Made by a program: the position numbers and the translations under genes. From assembly GCF_002563795.1 (NCBI RefSeq), contig NZ_PDJL01000004.1, positions 1,364,001-1,428,000 of the forward strand: a DNA stretch of 64,000 nucleotides, given 5' to 3'. Shown piece after piece: positions 1 through 9,841 of the stretch (position 1 is its first letter; each line of letters starts with the position of its first letter). The notes beneath the pieces are model-generated. The model was given only the letters and a program-made list of their open reading frames with translations, did not search any database and was not told the DNA's origin. The DNA is from Vibrio sp. ES.051. GTDB taxonomy: Bacteria; Pseudomonadota; Gammaproteobacteria; Enterobacterales; Vibrionaceae.

Positions 1-321
1 TTGATTGAGCTCACGATTAGGATTGATCACCCAATGCGCTGAGCCATTACATTGAACACGATCAATGTTGAATGGCACAAGACCTATCGTGAGAATCGCA
101 TCTTCTTCGGCATTCAGACCCGTCGTTTCAAAATCGACCGAGACAAACGGCACTTCTTCTAAGGGAGTGCTACCACTGACCATAGGGGTTGAGTAGTAAC
201 GTTTAAGCCTTTCGTCTTTTGCCTGTGCAGCGAGTTGTTTGAACAAGCATGACCACTCCGGTATTTGAGCTGTATTCAGCAGCGGTTGCTCTTTCGTTCT
301 ACTTGTCGAGAACCACATCAT
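1..321 (-). CDS. DEDD-type 3'-5' exonuclease (DnaQ-like), N-terminal part, cut by window edge
   Basis: The reading frame opens with ATGATG at 321 and stays open to base 1, giving 107 residues. The segment VDFETTGLN, near residue 70, is exonuclease motif I of the DnaQ/RNase T superfamily, with the Asp and Glu that bind the catalytic metals. The start overlaps the stop of the upstream DUF294 gene in an ATGA arrangement, so the two are translationally coupled. The same pair recurs at 57438-59991, which supports a joint role for nucleotidyltransferase and exonuclease. The substrate is not known, and motifs II and III lie outside the window. Confidence 0.85.
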   Translation of the reverse strand, partial: MMWFSTSRTKEQPLLNTAQIPEWSCLFKQLAAQAKDERLKRYYSTPMVSGSTPLEEVPFVSVDFETTGLNAEEDAILTIGLVPFNIDRVQCNGSAHWVINPNRELNQ

Positions 322-2198
322 TTACCACTTCTCTGGTAACGGAACTTAATAAAGTTCTGGGCATTACTGAAGATCTGAAATGCCGCTTTTAGATTGCGTC
401 GCTCAAACTCAGACATGTTTTCTGGTTCTATATTATTATCAGGCTCATCGCCATTCTCGATGTCTATCGCTTGGTGACGAATGCGAACCATGTAAATCAA
501 CTCCATTGCATCTCTCAAGTCCATTCCTCGTCCTTTGGGCAGTATCCCAGCATCGTTAATATCATCCAAACGATCAAATGAGTTTTGTGAACGGGAACCA
601 ATAGCAAGCGAATGTACTCGTATTAGATCTGCAAGTGGTGCCGTACCTCTTCGTTTCAAGTTGATAGAGTTGCGGTGTCGACCATCTTTTTCCATAACAA
701 AGTCTTTGAAAAAGCCTAATGGCGGTGTCCTGCGTATCGCGTTATAAGCCATACAAGCAAGGAAACGATTATTTCTTTTTGCTCGTCGCACAATAAAACT
801 ACTCAACTGTTCGGCCCACTTCACACGCCCGTGCACACCCAAGAGATCAAAGAATATATTGCTATTCAACAATCTTTCTGGCGTTGGGTTGTCAATCCAG
901 TTGCCAAAACACTCTTCCCATTCTGCACGAGTTTTACGCCACTCCGGATTTGTCGCCATGATACCTCCGGTACAATAAGCATAGCCGCATGCCGCTAATC
1001 CATCACAAACAAATTTGGCAAATTTCTCGAAGTACTCACCGTGTTTTTCTGCATCGTAACTATTGTCGAGAATAAGCGCGTTATCTTGATCGGTCACAAT
1101 TAATTGCTCATCTCTGGCCATCGACCCCATGGCCACGAGACAATACGGTATTGGAGCAGGACCAAACTCCTGCTCCGCCAACTCTGCTAATCGTTGCTTG
1201 AAGCTGCTGCCAATAACGGACATTGCTCGACCAATCATATGGGCGTTTGCATCTTCGTTAACCATACGAACAAAACAATCTTTGACTTGTTCAGAGACTA
1301 ATTTCAAATCGTCAACACTGGTTTGCTGAAATATGGAGCTGACAAGCAACAAACTGTTTTGAGATTCATAACGAACGATATCTGTCATGCCGATAATACC
1401 AATCGGCTTTTTATCTTTTAAAATAGGAAGATGGTGGACGTTGTAGCGCAGCATGGTCAACATGGCTTCAAAAACGTAGGCGTTATAATCTAAAGAAACC
1501 ACGTCATAACTCATGACCTCACTAACAGGCACATTGGTATCAATACCTTGGGCTAATACGCGAATACAAAGATCACGGTCAGTAAGAATGCCAAGCAGTT
1601 GTTCATCGTCCTCTTCTGTTAACTCTTCAGCTGGACGAACAATCAGCAAAGACGTGATGTTTTCTTCTGCCATAAGTATCGCCGCTTCCTGAATGGACGC
1701 GGTTACTTCTAACGTTATCGGTTCTCTGGCAAGTATCTTACGTGCCTTTGCGGTAGTAAAATCATTACCTTCAGAGCGGCTTGAAATAGCAGTACGTAGT
1801 CGCGCACTGTCTTCCAGTTCCATGTGGTCTGCAAAGTTTTCAAATTCATCACAGAGCTCATTAAAGATAGTTTCAGGAATACAGTAAACCAAGGTATCTT
1901 CTATTGCTTTGGCTGGCATACGAACACGATTGTTCATTAGCAAGCCCATCTGGCCAAAAAGTCCACCAGCATCAATTCTGTTATACAACTCACCTTTACG
2001 TCGATAGATCTCTACCGCGCCGCTTCTGACCATATACAAGTCGTGAATCGTGTCTCCAGAGTTAAGGATTTCAGTCCCTTGCCGAAAGTACGCAACTTCA
2101 GCATTGAGAGCGATGTTCTTCAGATACTCCTCTGGTAGTTCATCGAAAGGTGGATACTGGCTAATGAAGTTGAGCACTTCTAACTGTTCGGCTTCCAT
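318..2198 (-). CDS. cNMP-binding / CBS / DUF294 putative nucleotidyltransferase
   Basis: 626 residues. A cyclic-nucleotide-binding-like barrel (about 14-125) is followed by two CBS motifs (about 160-285), a DUF294 nucleotidyltransferase domain and a DUF294 C-terminal helical domain (about 480-620). The transferase signature is visible: Gly-Ser at 358-359 and the metal-binding D-Q-D at 370-372, the GS...DxD layout of GlnD-like enzymes. The family is thought to be a regulatory nucleotidyltransferase sensing an adenine nucleotide through the CBS pair; its target is not established. It is cotranscribed with the exonuclease at 1-321. A paralogue of nearly equal length sits at 58144-59991. The ATG at 2198 has only a weak ribosome binding site. 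Confidence 0.88.
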   Translation of the reverse strand: MEAEQLEVLNFISQYPPFDELPEEYLKNIALNAEVAYFRQGTEILNSGDTIHDLYMVRSGAVEIYRRKGELYNRIDAGGLFGQMGLLMNNRVRMPAKAIEDTLVYCIPETIFNELCDEFENFADHMELEDSARLRTAISSRSEGNDFTTAKARKILAREPITLEVTASIQEAAILMAEENITSLLIVRPAEELTEEDDEQLLGILTDRDLCIRVLAQGIDTNVPVSEVMSYDVVSLDYNAYVFEAMLTMLRYNVHHLPILKDKKPIGIIGMTDIVRYESQNSLLLVSSIFQQTSVDDLKLVSEQVKDCFVRMVNEDANAHMIGRAMSVIGSSFKQRLAELAEQEFGPAPIPYCLVAMGSMARDEQLIVTDQDNALILDNSYDAEKHGEYFEKFAKFVCDGLAACGYAYCTGGIMATNPEWRKTRAEWEECFGNWIDNPTPERLLNSNIFFDLLGVHGRVKWAEQLSSFIVRRAKRNNRFLACMAYNAIRRTPPLGFFKDFVMEKDGRHRNSINLKRRGTAPLADLIRVHSLAIGSRSQNSFDRLDDINDAGILPKGRGMDLRDAMELIYMVRIRHQAIDIENGDEPDNNIEPENMSEFERRNLKAAFQIFSNAQNFIKFRYQRSGK

Positions 2199-2637
2199 TC
2201 TTTATTCCATACATTGCCTAAACTACAGCGATAAATATCACCAAGAATTAAATCAAGCAATAAATAAATCTAAGATTAACAATACTTAACTTATTTCGTA
2301 GAACAAAACACCACCCAACCATTAGACCTCTAATAGTTTTAAGTCTAAACCACAGACCAGGCCCTCTCTATAGATATGCACCCATACTGACTTGAAATGT
2401 TCTGATAAAATTCAAAATTAATTCACCCTATTATTATGCTTATGCTGAAACCACCACACTTAAACTATAAGCCATTGTTTTTAAATTAAATTAAATCAAT
2501 AAAAATGTGGGGCTTTACTTATGCGTCGCATGTATTCCAATACAATTAACATCATCGCATTCGTTGAAATTTGAACTAAAATTAATTAGAGTACAAATCG
2601 TTAGACAGTTATAAACACACAAAAAAGGACAAATAAC
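2199..2637. other. Divergent intergenic region before proV
   Basis: About 440 bases, AT-rich, between the leftward DUF294 gene and rightward proV. It must hold promoters for both. I see A/T-rich stretches, for example TTGAAA at 2392 followed by imperfect -10-like hexamers, but no promoter I would call. proVWX promoters are usually osmotically controlled through such AT-rich DNA; that is family knowledge and not shown here. No convincing small gene. Confidence 0.4.
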
Positions 2638-3825
2638 ATGGATCCCATACTGGAAGTTAAGGGACTGTATAAAGTGTTTGGAGAAACGCCTGAAAGAGCT
2701 TTCTCACTTATCGAACAAGGTATCGATAAAGACAATATATTTGAACAGACAGGTTTAACAGTCGGCGTAAACGATGTATCTCTCACCATCAATGAAGGTG
2801 AAATTTTTGTTATCATGGGCCTCTCCGGCTCGGGAAAGTCCACCCTCGTTCGTCTTCTCAACCGACTTATTGAACCTACCAAAGGGAATGTTTACCTGAA
2901 AGGTAAAGACATTGCCCACATCTCTGAAGATGATCTGCGAGAAGTTCGTCGTAATAATATCTCGATGGTATTCCAAAGTTTTGCGCTCATGCCCCACATG
3001 ACTGTAATCGAAAATGCAGCATTCGGCTTAGAGCTTGCCGGCGTCAATATTAATGAACGTAATCAAAATGCTCTTTCTGCATTAGAACGTGTAGGCCTAG
3101 ACCCTTATGCAGAATCTTTCCCTGATGAGCTTTCTGGCGGTATGAAACAGCGTGTTGGCTTAGCGAGAGCTTTGGCTTGCGACCCTGATATTCTGTTGAT
3201 GGACGAGGCATTTTCAGCCCTCGACCCACTGATTCGTTCTGAAATGCAAGATGAACTGATCCGACTGCAAAACGATGATAAACGTACGATTGTATTCATC
3301 TCTCATGACCTAGACGAAGCAATGCGCATCGGTGATCGTATTGCCATTATGCAAAACGGTGAAGTTGTCCAAGTTGGTACGCCAGATGAGATATTACACA
3401 AGCCTGCAAATGATTACGTGGAAGCATTCTTCCGTGGCGTAAACATAGCAAGTGTATTGACAGTAAAAGACATCGCTCGTAAAAAACCAGCGGCAGTCTT
3501 CAAAAAGTCTGAGCATGATGGGCCAGGCTCTGCAATGCAGCTCCTGATGGATCATGACCGTGATTACGGTATTGTTGTCGATAAATCTAACCGATATTCC
3601 GGCATTGTGTCTCTCGACTCACTGCGCTTGGCTCATAAAGAAAACCGTTCTTTAACCAGTGCACAATTAACGGACGAGGTCACTCTTCAGCCAGACCAAT
3701 CAGTTAATGATATTTTGGGTTTGGTAGCCGGCGTTCCTTATGCCGTACCTGTAGTAGATGAGCAAGGTAAGTACTTTGGTGTCGTGACTAAATCACGTCT
3801 TCTGCAAACACTAGATAAGGATTAA
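2638..3825 (+). CDS. proV: Glycine betaine/proline ABC importer, ATP-binding subunit ProV
   Basis: 395 residues, the usual ProV length. It powers uptake of glycine betaine and related osmoprotectants at the inner membrane. Walker [10 protein letters not shown] is at 61-69, the ABC signature LSGGM at 165-169, Walker B DILLMDE at 184-190, and a His switch follows in FISHDLDEA. Residues about 275-395 form the tandem CBS module through which this family senses ionic strength. The ATG follows AAGGA at a normal distance. It is the first gene of proVWX, with 4 bases to proW. Confidence 0.97.
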   Translation: MDPILEVKGLYKVFGETPERAFSLIEQGIDKDNIFEQTGLTVGVNDVSLTINEGEIFVIMGLSGSGKSTLVRLLNRLIEPTKGNVYLKGKDIAHISEDDLREVRRNNISMVFQSFALMPHMTVIENAAFGLELAGVNINERNQNALSALERVGLDPYAESFPDELSGGMKQRVGLARALACDPDILLMDEAFSALDPLIRSEMQDELIRLQNDDKRTIVFISHDLDEAMRIGDRIAIMQNGEVVQVGTPDEILHKPANDYVEAFFRGVNIASVLTVKDIARKKPAAVFKKSEHDGPGSAMQLLMDHDRDYGIVVDKSNRYSGIVSLDSLRLAHKENRSLTSAQLTDEVTLQPDQSVNDILGLVAGVPYAVPVVDEQGKYFGVVTKSRLLQTLDKD

Positions 3826-3829
3826 CACG

Positions 3830-4921
3830 ATGTCATCAGAACAAACTAATAATGATCCCTGGTCGAACACTGCCCCTGCTCAAGATGACCCTTGGTCGCA
3901 AGGTACAGGTACAGAAGCTGCGCCAAGCAATGACTGGCTAAGTTCAGAGACCGTGGAACAAGCGCCATTCGATATTATGAACCCGTTTCAAGATGCAGTA
4001 TTGCCACTCGATACATGGGTGGAGTCAGGCCTAAACTGGTTAGTAGAACATGGTCGTCCGGTTTTCCAAGCGATTCGGATTCCAATCGACTTTATTCTGA
4101 CCTCATTTGAAACTGCGCTGGTATCGACACCCGCGCCGATAATGGTACTGATTTTATTCTTGTTAGCGTGGCAATTTTCAAACGTAAAACTTGGTGTCTC
4201 AACCTTCGCCTCTCTTATCTTTATTGGCTTGATTGGCGCCTGGGCACAAGCCATGACAACACTGGCACTGGTGCTAACCGCCGTATTTTTCTGTTTGTTA
4301 ATTGGGTTACCAATGGGAATATGGTTGGCGCGAAGCAACACTGCAGCTAAGTTTGTGAGACCAGTTTTGGATGCCATGCAGACTACTCCAGCGTTTGTTT
4401 ATCTTGTTCCAATCGTTATGCTATTTGGTATTGGTAACGTACCGGGTGTTGTTGTAACGATCATTTTCGCCCTGCCTCCGGTCGTGCGTTTAACGATTTT
4501 GGGTATTCAACAAGTCCCTGAAGAGCTTATAGAAGCAGGTCACTCCTTCGGTGCAAGCAAGAAACAAATGCTATACCGCATTCAATTACCATTAGCTCTA
4601 CCTACTATCATGGCGGGTGTGAACCAAACCTTGATGCTTTCGCTTTCTATGGTGGTCATTGCGTCCATGATTGCTGTAGGTGGTTTGGGCCAAATGGTGT
4701 TACGTGGTATCGGCCGACTGGATATGGGGCTTGCCGCTGTTGGTGGCTTGGGTATCGTAATTCTCGCAATTTTATTGGACCGCATTACTCAAGTTCTGGG
4801 TGTAAATGCGGGTAACACCAAGCTCCGTTGGTATCACACAGGTCCTGTTTCATACCTATTAAAACTGAAAACAAAGACGAACCAAGACGATCTAAAACTT
4901 AGGAGAAACATCAATGAATAA
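3830..4921 (+). CDS. proW: Glycine betaine/proline ABC importer, permease ProW
   Basis: 363 residues. A long, acidic, hydrophilic N-terminal stretch (about 1-60) precedes the membrane part, as in E. coli ProW. Several hydrophobic segments from about 95 to 320 form the binding-protein-dependent transport domain. The EAA loop that docks on ProV is visible as [20 protein letters not shown]. It forms the membrane channel for osmoprotectant entry. Its last 8 bases overlap proX, so the three genes are one operon with coupled translation. Confidence 0.96.
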   Translation: MSSEQTNNDPWSNTAPAQDDPWSQGTGTEAAPSNDWLSSETVEQAPFDIMNPFQDAVLPLDTWVESGLNWLVEHGRPVFQAIRIPIDFILTSFETALVSTPAPIMVLILFLLAWQFSNVKLGVSTFASLIFIGLIGAWAQAMTTLALVLTAVFFCLLIGLPMGIWLARSNTAAKFVRPVLDAMQTTPAFVYLVPIVMLFGIGNVPGVVVTIIFALPPVVRLTILGIQQVPEELIEAGHSFGASKKQMLYRIQLPLALPTIMAGVNQTLMLSLSMVVIASMIAVGGLGQMVLRGIGRLDMGLAAVGGLGIVILAILLDRITQVLGVNAGNTKLRWYHTGPVSYLLKLKTKTNQDDLKLRRNINE

Positions 4922-5921
4922 TTCATGGAAGAAAGCGCTCTCTGTGGGAGCATTAAGCACTGTCGCATTTTCAACTTATGCTGTGGCAAGCGAATTGCCA
5001 GGAGAAGGTGTCACTGTTCAGCCCGTTCAATCGACTGTTGCTGAAGAAACGTTTCAAACTTTAATTGTAAATCGTGCGCTAGAAGAACTTGGTTACGATG
5101 TAAAACCAACCAAAGAAGTGGATTACAACGTCGGTTACACCTCTATTGCCAAAGGGGATGCAACTTTCCTAGCAGTAGGCTGGTTCCCTCTTCACGCTGA
5201 CAAATACACCATGTCTGGTGGTGATGATAGTTTCTTCCGCAAAGGACGCTATGTCAGTGGTGCAGCCCAAGGTTACCTTATCGATAAAAAAACCGCTGAG
5301 AAATACGACATCACTAATATTGGTCAGTTGAAAGATCCAAAATTAGCAAAACTCTTCGATGCGAATGATGATGGTAAAGCAGATCTCACCGGTTGTAACC
5401 CAGGCTGGGGTTGTGAATTAGTGGTTGAGCATCAACTTGATACTTTCGGCCTTCGTGACACCGTAACTCACAACCAAGGTAACTACGCAGCAATCATCGC
5501 TGATACCATTTCTCGCTATAAAAAAGGTGACCCGATTCTTTACTACACTTGGACACCGTACTGGGTAAGTGGTGTATTGGTTCCGGGTAAAGACGTAGTT
5601 TGGTTAGAAGTGCCATTTTCTTCATTGCCTGGCGAGCGTAAAGACATCGACACTACCTTAAAGAACGGTAAAAACTACGGCTTCGAAATGAACTCGATGA
5701 GTATCGTGGCGAACAAAGAGTTTACCGAAAACAATCCAGCAGCAGCTAAGCTGTTTGAAATCATCAAACTTAACATCAATGATGTGAGTGCGCAGAACAT
5801 GATGATGAGCCAAGGTAAAAATAGCTCAGCAGACATCGAATCTCACGTGAATGGTTGGATCAAAGCAAACCAGAAGACATTTGATGCATGGGTAGAAGAA
5901 GCGAAAAAAGCGGCGATGTAA
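4914..5921 (+). CDS. proX: Periplasmic glycine betaine-binding protein ProX
   Basis: 335 residues with a Sec signal peptide: a Lys pair at 6-7, a hydrophobic core, and an Ala-x-Ala-type cleavage region around residue 26. The OpuAC-type binding domain follows. Trp residues in [18 protein letters not shown] and [11 protein letters not shown] fit the Trp cage that holds the quaternary ammonium group in ProX. It delivers glycine betaine or proline betaine to ProWV. Third gene of the operon; a strong terminator follows 30 bases downstream. Confidence 0.96.
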   Translation: MNNSWKKALSVGALSTVAFSTYAVASELPGEGVTVQPVQSTVAEETFQTLIVNRALEELGYDVKPTKEVDYNVGYTSIAKGDATFLAVGWFPLHADKYTMSGGDDSFFRKGRYVSGAAQGYLIDKKTAEKYDITNIGQLKDPKLAKLFDANDDGKADLTGCNPGWGCELVVEHQLDTFGLRDTVTHNQGNYAAIIADTISRYKKGDPILYYTWTPYWVSGVLVPGKDVVWLEVPFSSLPGERKDIDTTLKNGKNYGFEMNSMSIVANKEFTENNPAAAKLFEIIKLNINDVSAQNMMMSQGKNSSADIESHVNGWIKANQKTFDAWVEEAKKAAM

Positions 5922-5954
5922 ACTCTATCAACTGATTCTGCTTATAAAAACGTT

Positions 5955-5990
5955 AGAGCCAACTGACACCATCAGTTGGCTCTTCTTTTA
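5955..5990 (+). terminator. Rho-independent terminator after proX
   Basis: A perfect 12-bp stem (5955-5966 with 5972-5983, arm AGAGCCAACTGA), a 5-base loop and a T-rich tail TCTTTTATTG. It closes the proVWX operon and isolates it from the haemolysin operon. Confidence 0.93.
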
Positions 5991-6083
5991 TTGTCTCTTT
6001 TCACTCTCTACGCTCACCATTTGCGAAATGGCACTCCACCAACCCACATTCAAACGCTTTAATTGTCGATTTAAATTTCATTT

Positions 6084-6100
6084 CTTAAGAGTTTCTTAAG
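6084..6100 (+). promoter_or_regulatory. PmrA/QseB-type response-regulator box ahead of the haemolysin operon
   Basis: CTTAAG-AGTTT-CTTAAG: two identical hexamers 11 bp apart, 46 bases before the first gene of the operon. This is the published layout of PmrA (BasR) boxes, a direct repeat with 5-base spacing. The operon itself encodes an OmpR-family regulator of that subfamily at 10481-11137, so feedback control of the operon by its own two-component system is the likely reading. Binding is inferred. Confidence 0.65.
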
Positions 6101-6146
6101 TTTTGCGCTTTACCTTACAGGTAACAGACAAAACAAGGAAGCGCTA

Positions 6147-6758
6147 ATGAAACACTATGCATCAAATTTAGCAAAGGGGTTTACGCTAGAAATTGTCTAC
6201 TCCACACACCCATTGTGGAAAAATGTTATTGAGCATGTTTCTCAGCGTTATCAAGAAGCATTTTTTGCCGAACTGAAACAATTTATGCCAGCGTATTTAA
6301 CGCTTATCAATGATGAGCATATTATCTCTGTATGCGGGTTTCGCATCGCTGAAAGTCAGCCTTTATTTCTTGAGCAATATTTAGAAGACGATGCACATAA
6401 ACTTGTCTCCTCTGCTTTTAACTGCGAGGTTACGCGTGCGAACTTGGTGGAATTTGGTCATTTAGCTTCTTTCGCAAAAGGCATGTCTTCGCTGCACTTT
6501 TACCTCATCGCAGAAATGTTAGTTGAACAGGGATTTGAATGGTGCATCTTCACCGCCACCGACCCGCTACATGCCATGATGACACGTCTAGGCTTAGAGC
6601 CTCAAATCATTGCACAAGCCGAACAAAACAAAGTAACCGATGCACAGTCTACGTGGGGCTCTTACTACGAACATCAACCTCGTGTTCTGGCAGGGAATCT
6701 GCTTAAAGGCCTTGAGCGCCTAAGATTAGTCCAAGAAAAGAAACATAAGCAAGCGTAG
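6147..6758 (+). CDS. Thermostable haemolysin family protein (delta-VPH-like, GNAT-like fold)
   Basis: 203 residues, the family length. I recognise it as the thermostable haemolysin family typified by V. parahaemolyticus delta-VPH, whose gene also follows proVWX. There is no signal peptide and no pore-forming motif. The family is grouped with GNAT/autoinducer-synthase-like acyltransferases, so a role as a cytosolic acyltransferase is more plausible than a secreted toxin; that is inference. The central part (VEFGHLASFAKG, and LVEQGFEWCIFTAT in the C-terminal half) is the conserved core. RBS AAGGAAG precedes the ATG. It leads an operon with an acyl-ligase, an oxidase and a reductase. Confidence 0.85.
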   Translation: MKHYASNLAKGFTLEIVYSTHPLWKNVIEHVSQRYQEAFFAELKQFMPAYLTLINDEHIISVCGFRIAESQPLFLEQYLEDDAHKLVSSAFNCEVTRANLVEFGHLASFAKGMSSLHFYLIAEMLVEQGFEWCIFTATDPLHAMMTRLGLEPQIIAQAEQNKVTDAQSTWGSYYEHQPRVLAGNLLKGLERLRLVQEKKHKQA

Positions 6759-6765
6759 GTAACGT

Positions 6766-8316
6766 ATGAATATTCTCCTTGATAGTATTGTTAAATGGGC
6801 AAACGCTACCCCAAATCATGCTGCTTTGATAGGTGTCGATGACGCTGGCCAAGCGGTTGAACTCACTTACTTTGAATTACTCAACAAAATCGAACAAGTC
6901 GCTTCAGAGCTCATGACGCAAAACATCAAGGCATTCGCTCTACGTGCAGAAAATAGCGTTAACTGGGCAATTGTCGATTTAGCCGCAATGGCAGCTAATA
7001 TTGTGGTCGTGCCTATCCCGACTTTCTTTTCTGATGCTCAAATCGAGCATACGCTAAATCAATCCGGCGTAGATACGTTGATTGGCGATTGGCAAAACTG
7101 GTTGTCATCTCACCCAAAATGGCGTTCTACCGTACAAGACAGCAAGGTCTCAATCGCTAATTTACCTTTACTTCGCAGACAATCTAAAGAGCAAGTGACT
7201 TTCCTGCCCAAGACAGGGAAGATTACGTTTACTTCGGGATCCACCGGCCAGCCCAAAGGTGTGTGCTTAAGCAATGACCATCTTTGCTTAGTGGCTAAAT
7301 CACTTTCTGACGCTGTCAATGGTACAGCTCACTCACACTTGGTGTTACTGCCTCTTTCTACGCTACTGGAAAACATTACTGGTATATATGTACCACTACT
7401 GTTGGGGGTTAAGTCGTATATCTTGCCTGGACAGAAAACGGGATTACTTGGTTCAAGCCATTTCGAACCACGTTTATTTGCACAAGCTTTAACCACCATA
7501 AAACCAGAAAGCTTGGTCCTGACGCCTGCGTTGTTACTCGCCCTCATCCAGATCGCGAAGCAAAAGTCGTCGCTTGTCGAGTCACTCAAGTTCGTCGCTG
7601 TTGGCGGCGCAAGAATATCGTCGCAGCTGATTAACGCTGCACGCGCACTTAATATTCCAGCATTTGAAGGATACGGACTGTCTGAATGTGGCTCCGTTGT
7701 TTGTTTGAACACACCTGCCGCATTCAAACCTGGCTCCTGTGGAAAACCACTTCCTCATACTCAACTTCATATCGCGGAAGATGGTGAACTGCTCGTCAAA
7801 GGCAACGTTGCTCTTGGTTATTTGAATGAGCCGTTTACTCAAGAATGGTTAGCAACTGGCGACTTAGCCCAAATTGATGCGCAAGGCTTTGTCACTCTCT
7901 CAGGACGCAAGAAGAACCTTATCGTCACCGCGTATGGCAGAAATGTCTCACCGGAGTGGATTGAATCAGAAGCGTTGGCGTTTTTGCCGATGACGCCACT
8001 TATCGTTACGGGTGATAGCCAACAAGCATTGTGCGCAGTCGTGACGAACAACGAACACGTTGAAGAGAAAGTTCGTGCTTTAAATAGCACCCTACCCGAT
8101 TACGCTCAAATCCGAACCTTATTGCTGCTTGACAACCCACGAACCATCTCTGGTTGGTACACGGATAACGGCAAGCTCAAACGAAATCAAATCGAACATG
8201 ATGTGGCTCAGTTATTAACGAGCACAACGCCTGAATTAACGCTGCAAGCGCAAAAGCTCCAACGCATCGATTTGCCCTTTCAGCAACACATTACATCTTT
8301 CCAAACTGCATCTTAG
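6766..8316 (+). CDS. AMP-dependent acyl/aryl-CoA ligase-like enzyme
   Basis: 516 residues of the ANL adenylating family. The P-loop TFTSGSTGQPKG is at 154-165; GYGLSECG (A5), TGDLAQID (A7), GRKKNLIV (A8) and the C-terminal catalytic Lys region NGKLKRNQ (A10) all follow in order, so the active site looks complete. It would activate a carboxylate, probably a fatty acid, as acyl-AMP and pass it to CoA or another acceptor. There is no carrier-protein domain. It lies 7 bases after the haemolysin-family gene and 25 bases before the oxidase gene. Substrate unknown. Confidence 0.85.
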   Translation: MNILLDSIVKWANATPNHAALIGVDDAGQAVELTYFELLNKIEQVASELMTQNIKAFALRAENSVNWAIVDLAAMAANIVVVPIPTFFSDAQIEHTLNQSGVDTLIGDWQNWLSSHPKWRSTVQDSKVSIANLPLLRRQSKEQVTFLPKTGKITFTSGSTGQPKGVCLSNDHLCLVAKSLSDAVNGTAHSHLVLLPLSTLLENITGIYVPLLLGVKSYILPGQKTGLLGSSHFEPRLFAQALTTIKPESLVLTPALLLALIQIAKQKSSLVESLKFVAVGGARISSQLINAARALNIPAFEGYGLSECGSVVCLNTPAAFKPGSCGKPLPHTQLHIAEDGELLVKGNVALGYLNEPFTQEWLATGDLAQIDAQGFVTLSGRKKNLIVTAYGRNVSPEWIESEALAFLPMTPLIVTGDSQQALCAVVTNNEHVEEKVRALNSTLPDYAQIRTLLLLDNPRTISGWYTDNGKLKRNQIEHDVAQLLTSTTPELTLQAQKLQRIDLPFQQHITSFQTAS

Positions 8317-8341
8317 TTAATGGCTTCTTAAGGAGAAGGTT

Positions 8342-9025
8342 ATGACTTTATTTTTCGAACAACTCAAACAAAGCACTGCCGCAGCTCAACAAGCCATGTT
8401 ATCGGCACCAGTGATTGCCGACGTAGAACAAGGTAAGATTTCAACACTGATGTATATCGCTTTTTTGACTCAAGCTTACCATCACGTTAAGCACACCGTT
8501 CCCTTGCTGATGGCGTGCGGCAGTCGTTTATCATCTGAATATGAATGGGTTCGAGAAGCCATTGCGGAATACATCAATGAAGAGAAGGGCCATCAAGAAT
8601 GGATTTTGAACGACATCAAAGCGTGCGGCGGCGATGCCGATGCGGTGCGCAATAGCAAAGATGTAGGCCAAGTCGGTGCGCCTATTGAATTGATGGTTTC
8701 CTATCTTTACCACAACATTGACCGCCACAACCCACTCGCGCTGTTTGGCATGGTGTGGGTATTAGAAGGCACCAGCGTCGGCATTGGTGGCCAAATGGCA
8801 GAAAAAATCCAGTCAACGCTAAGCCTACCGCCGTCAGCAATGACTTACCTAGTTTCACACAGCGTGTTAGACCAAGAGCATCTGCAATTTTTTAAATCAC
8901 TGATGAATAACGTTACCAAAGTGGAAGACCAACAAGTCATTATTAATGCCGCCAACATGGTGTTTCATCTCTACGGACAGATGCTACATACTCTGCCCTC
9001 ATTCTCTACTCAACAAACAGCATGA
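8342..9025 (+). CDS. Haem-oxygenase-like di-iron oxidase candidate (TenA/PqqC-like fold)
   Basis: 227 residues, all-helical TenA/PqqC-like protein of the 'iron-containing redox enzyme' group. Possible metal ligands are placed as in haem-oxygenase-like di-iron oxidases: Glu80/81 and His84 in NEEKGHQEW, Glu142 in VLEGTS, then His173, Asp177 and His180 in an H-x3-D-x2-H pattern. Members such as UndA and CADD oxidise fatty acids or amino acids with O2. Between an acyl ligase and an SDR, oxidative tailoring of an acyl chain is a reasonable guess. RBS AAGGAGAAGG is strong. A TenA thiaminase role is unlikely given the neighbours. Confidence 0.75.
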   Translation: MTLFFEQLKQSTAAAQQAMLSAPVIADVEQGKISTLMYIAFLTQAYHHVKHTVPLLMACGSRLSSEYEWVREAIAEYINEEKGHQEWILNDIKACGGDADAVRNSKDVGQVGAPIELMVSYLYHNIDRHNPLALFGMVWVLEGTSVGIGGQMAEKIQSTLSLPPSAMTYLVSHSVLDQEHLQFFKSLMNNVTKVEDQQVIINAANMVFHLYGQMLHTLPSFSTQQTA

Positions 9026-9033
9026 GGTAATGC

Positions 9034-9828
9034 ATGTTTATAAATAACAGCACCATTCTACTAACAGGCGCAACGGGCGGAATTGGGCAAGCCATCGCGC
9101 AAGAGTTAGCAAAACGCGGTGCCAGCCTCATTCTTGTTGGGCGAAGCGAAGATAGCTTGCAAACACTACAGCGTGAACTGTCGAATCCAGAACGCCATAA
9201 CCTGGTCATTGCAGACATCACCTCATCAGAAGGATTAACAGCGATTAAAGATCGAGCGCGCCAACATCAAAAAGTGGACGCATTGATTAACAACGCAGGC
9301 AGCAACGATTTCTCGTTGTTAAGCCACAAGCGACCAACGCAGATTGCAGACGAAATCCAACTCAATCTCGTTGCGCCGATGCTGCTATGCCAATCGGCGT
9401 TGACGTGGTTAAAACAGCCTGGGGTGATTCTCAATATTGGTTCGACTTTCGGCTCAATTGGCTACCCAGGCTATACCTCCTATTGCGCGGCAAAAGCGGG
9501 GTTGCACCGTTTTACCGAATCGCTCGACAGAGAGCTGTTCGCAACCGGAATCCGTGCGCTGTATTTGGCACCAAGAGCAACAGCAACCTCACTGAATAGC
9601 GATGCCGTCAATCAGATGAATCGACAATTGGGTAATAAAACTGACTCACCCGAGGTCGTCGCGCAACACGTTGTGACCATGTTGGAAAAAGAAATTTCTG
9701 CAAAATGGATAGGTTGGCCAGAAAAATTATTCGCTCGCATCAATCAACTGTTTCCCGACGCTGTCTCTTCTGCAATTCGCAAGCAACAAGAGACCATTCA
9801 ACAATATGTAAACCGAGTCAGTCACTGA
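9034..9828 (+). CDS. Short-chain dehydrogenase/reductase (SDR family)
   Basis: 264 residues, classical SDR. The Rossmann nucleotide motif TGATGGIG is at 11-18, the NNAG motif at 86-89, and the catalytic Tyr150/Lys154 pair sits in YCAAK, with a Ser in NIGSTFGS about 10-13 residues earlier. It reduces or oxidises a carbonyl/alcohol with NAD(P)H. The gene starts 8 bases after the oxidase and ends 13 bases before the TPR protein, so it belongs to the same operon, and it likely acts on the product of the ligase/oxidase steps. Confidence 0.85.
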   Translation: MFINNSTILLTGATGGIGQAIAQELAKRGASLILVGRSEDSLQTLQRELSNPERHNLVIADITSSEGLTAIKDRARQHQKVDALINNAGSNDFSLLSHKRPTQIADEIQLNLVAPMLLCQSALTWLKQPGVILNIGSTFGSIGYPGYTSYCAAKAGLHRFTESLDRELFATGIRALYLAPRATATSLNSDAVNQMNRQLGNKTDSPEVVAQHVVTMLEKEISAKWIGWPEKLFARINQLFPDAVSSAIRKQQETIQQYVNRVSH

Positions 9829-9841
9829 GAGGATACTCACG

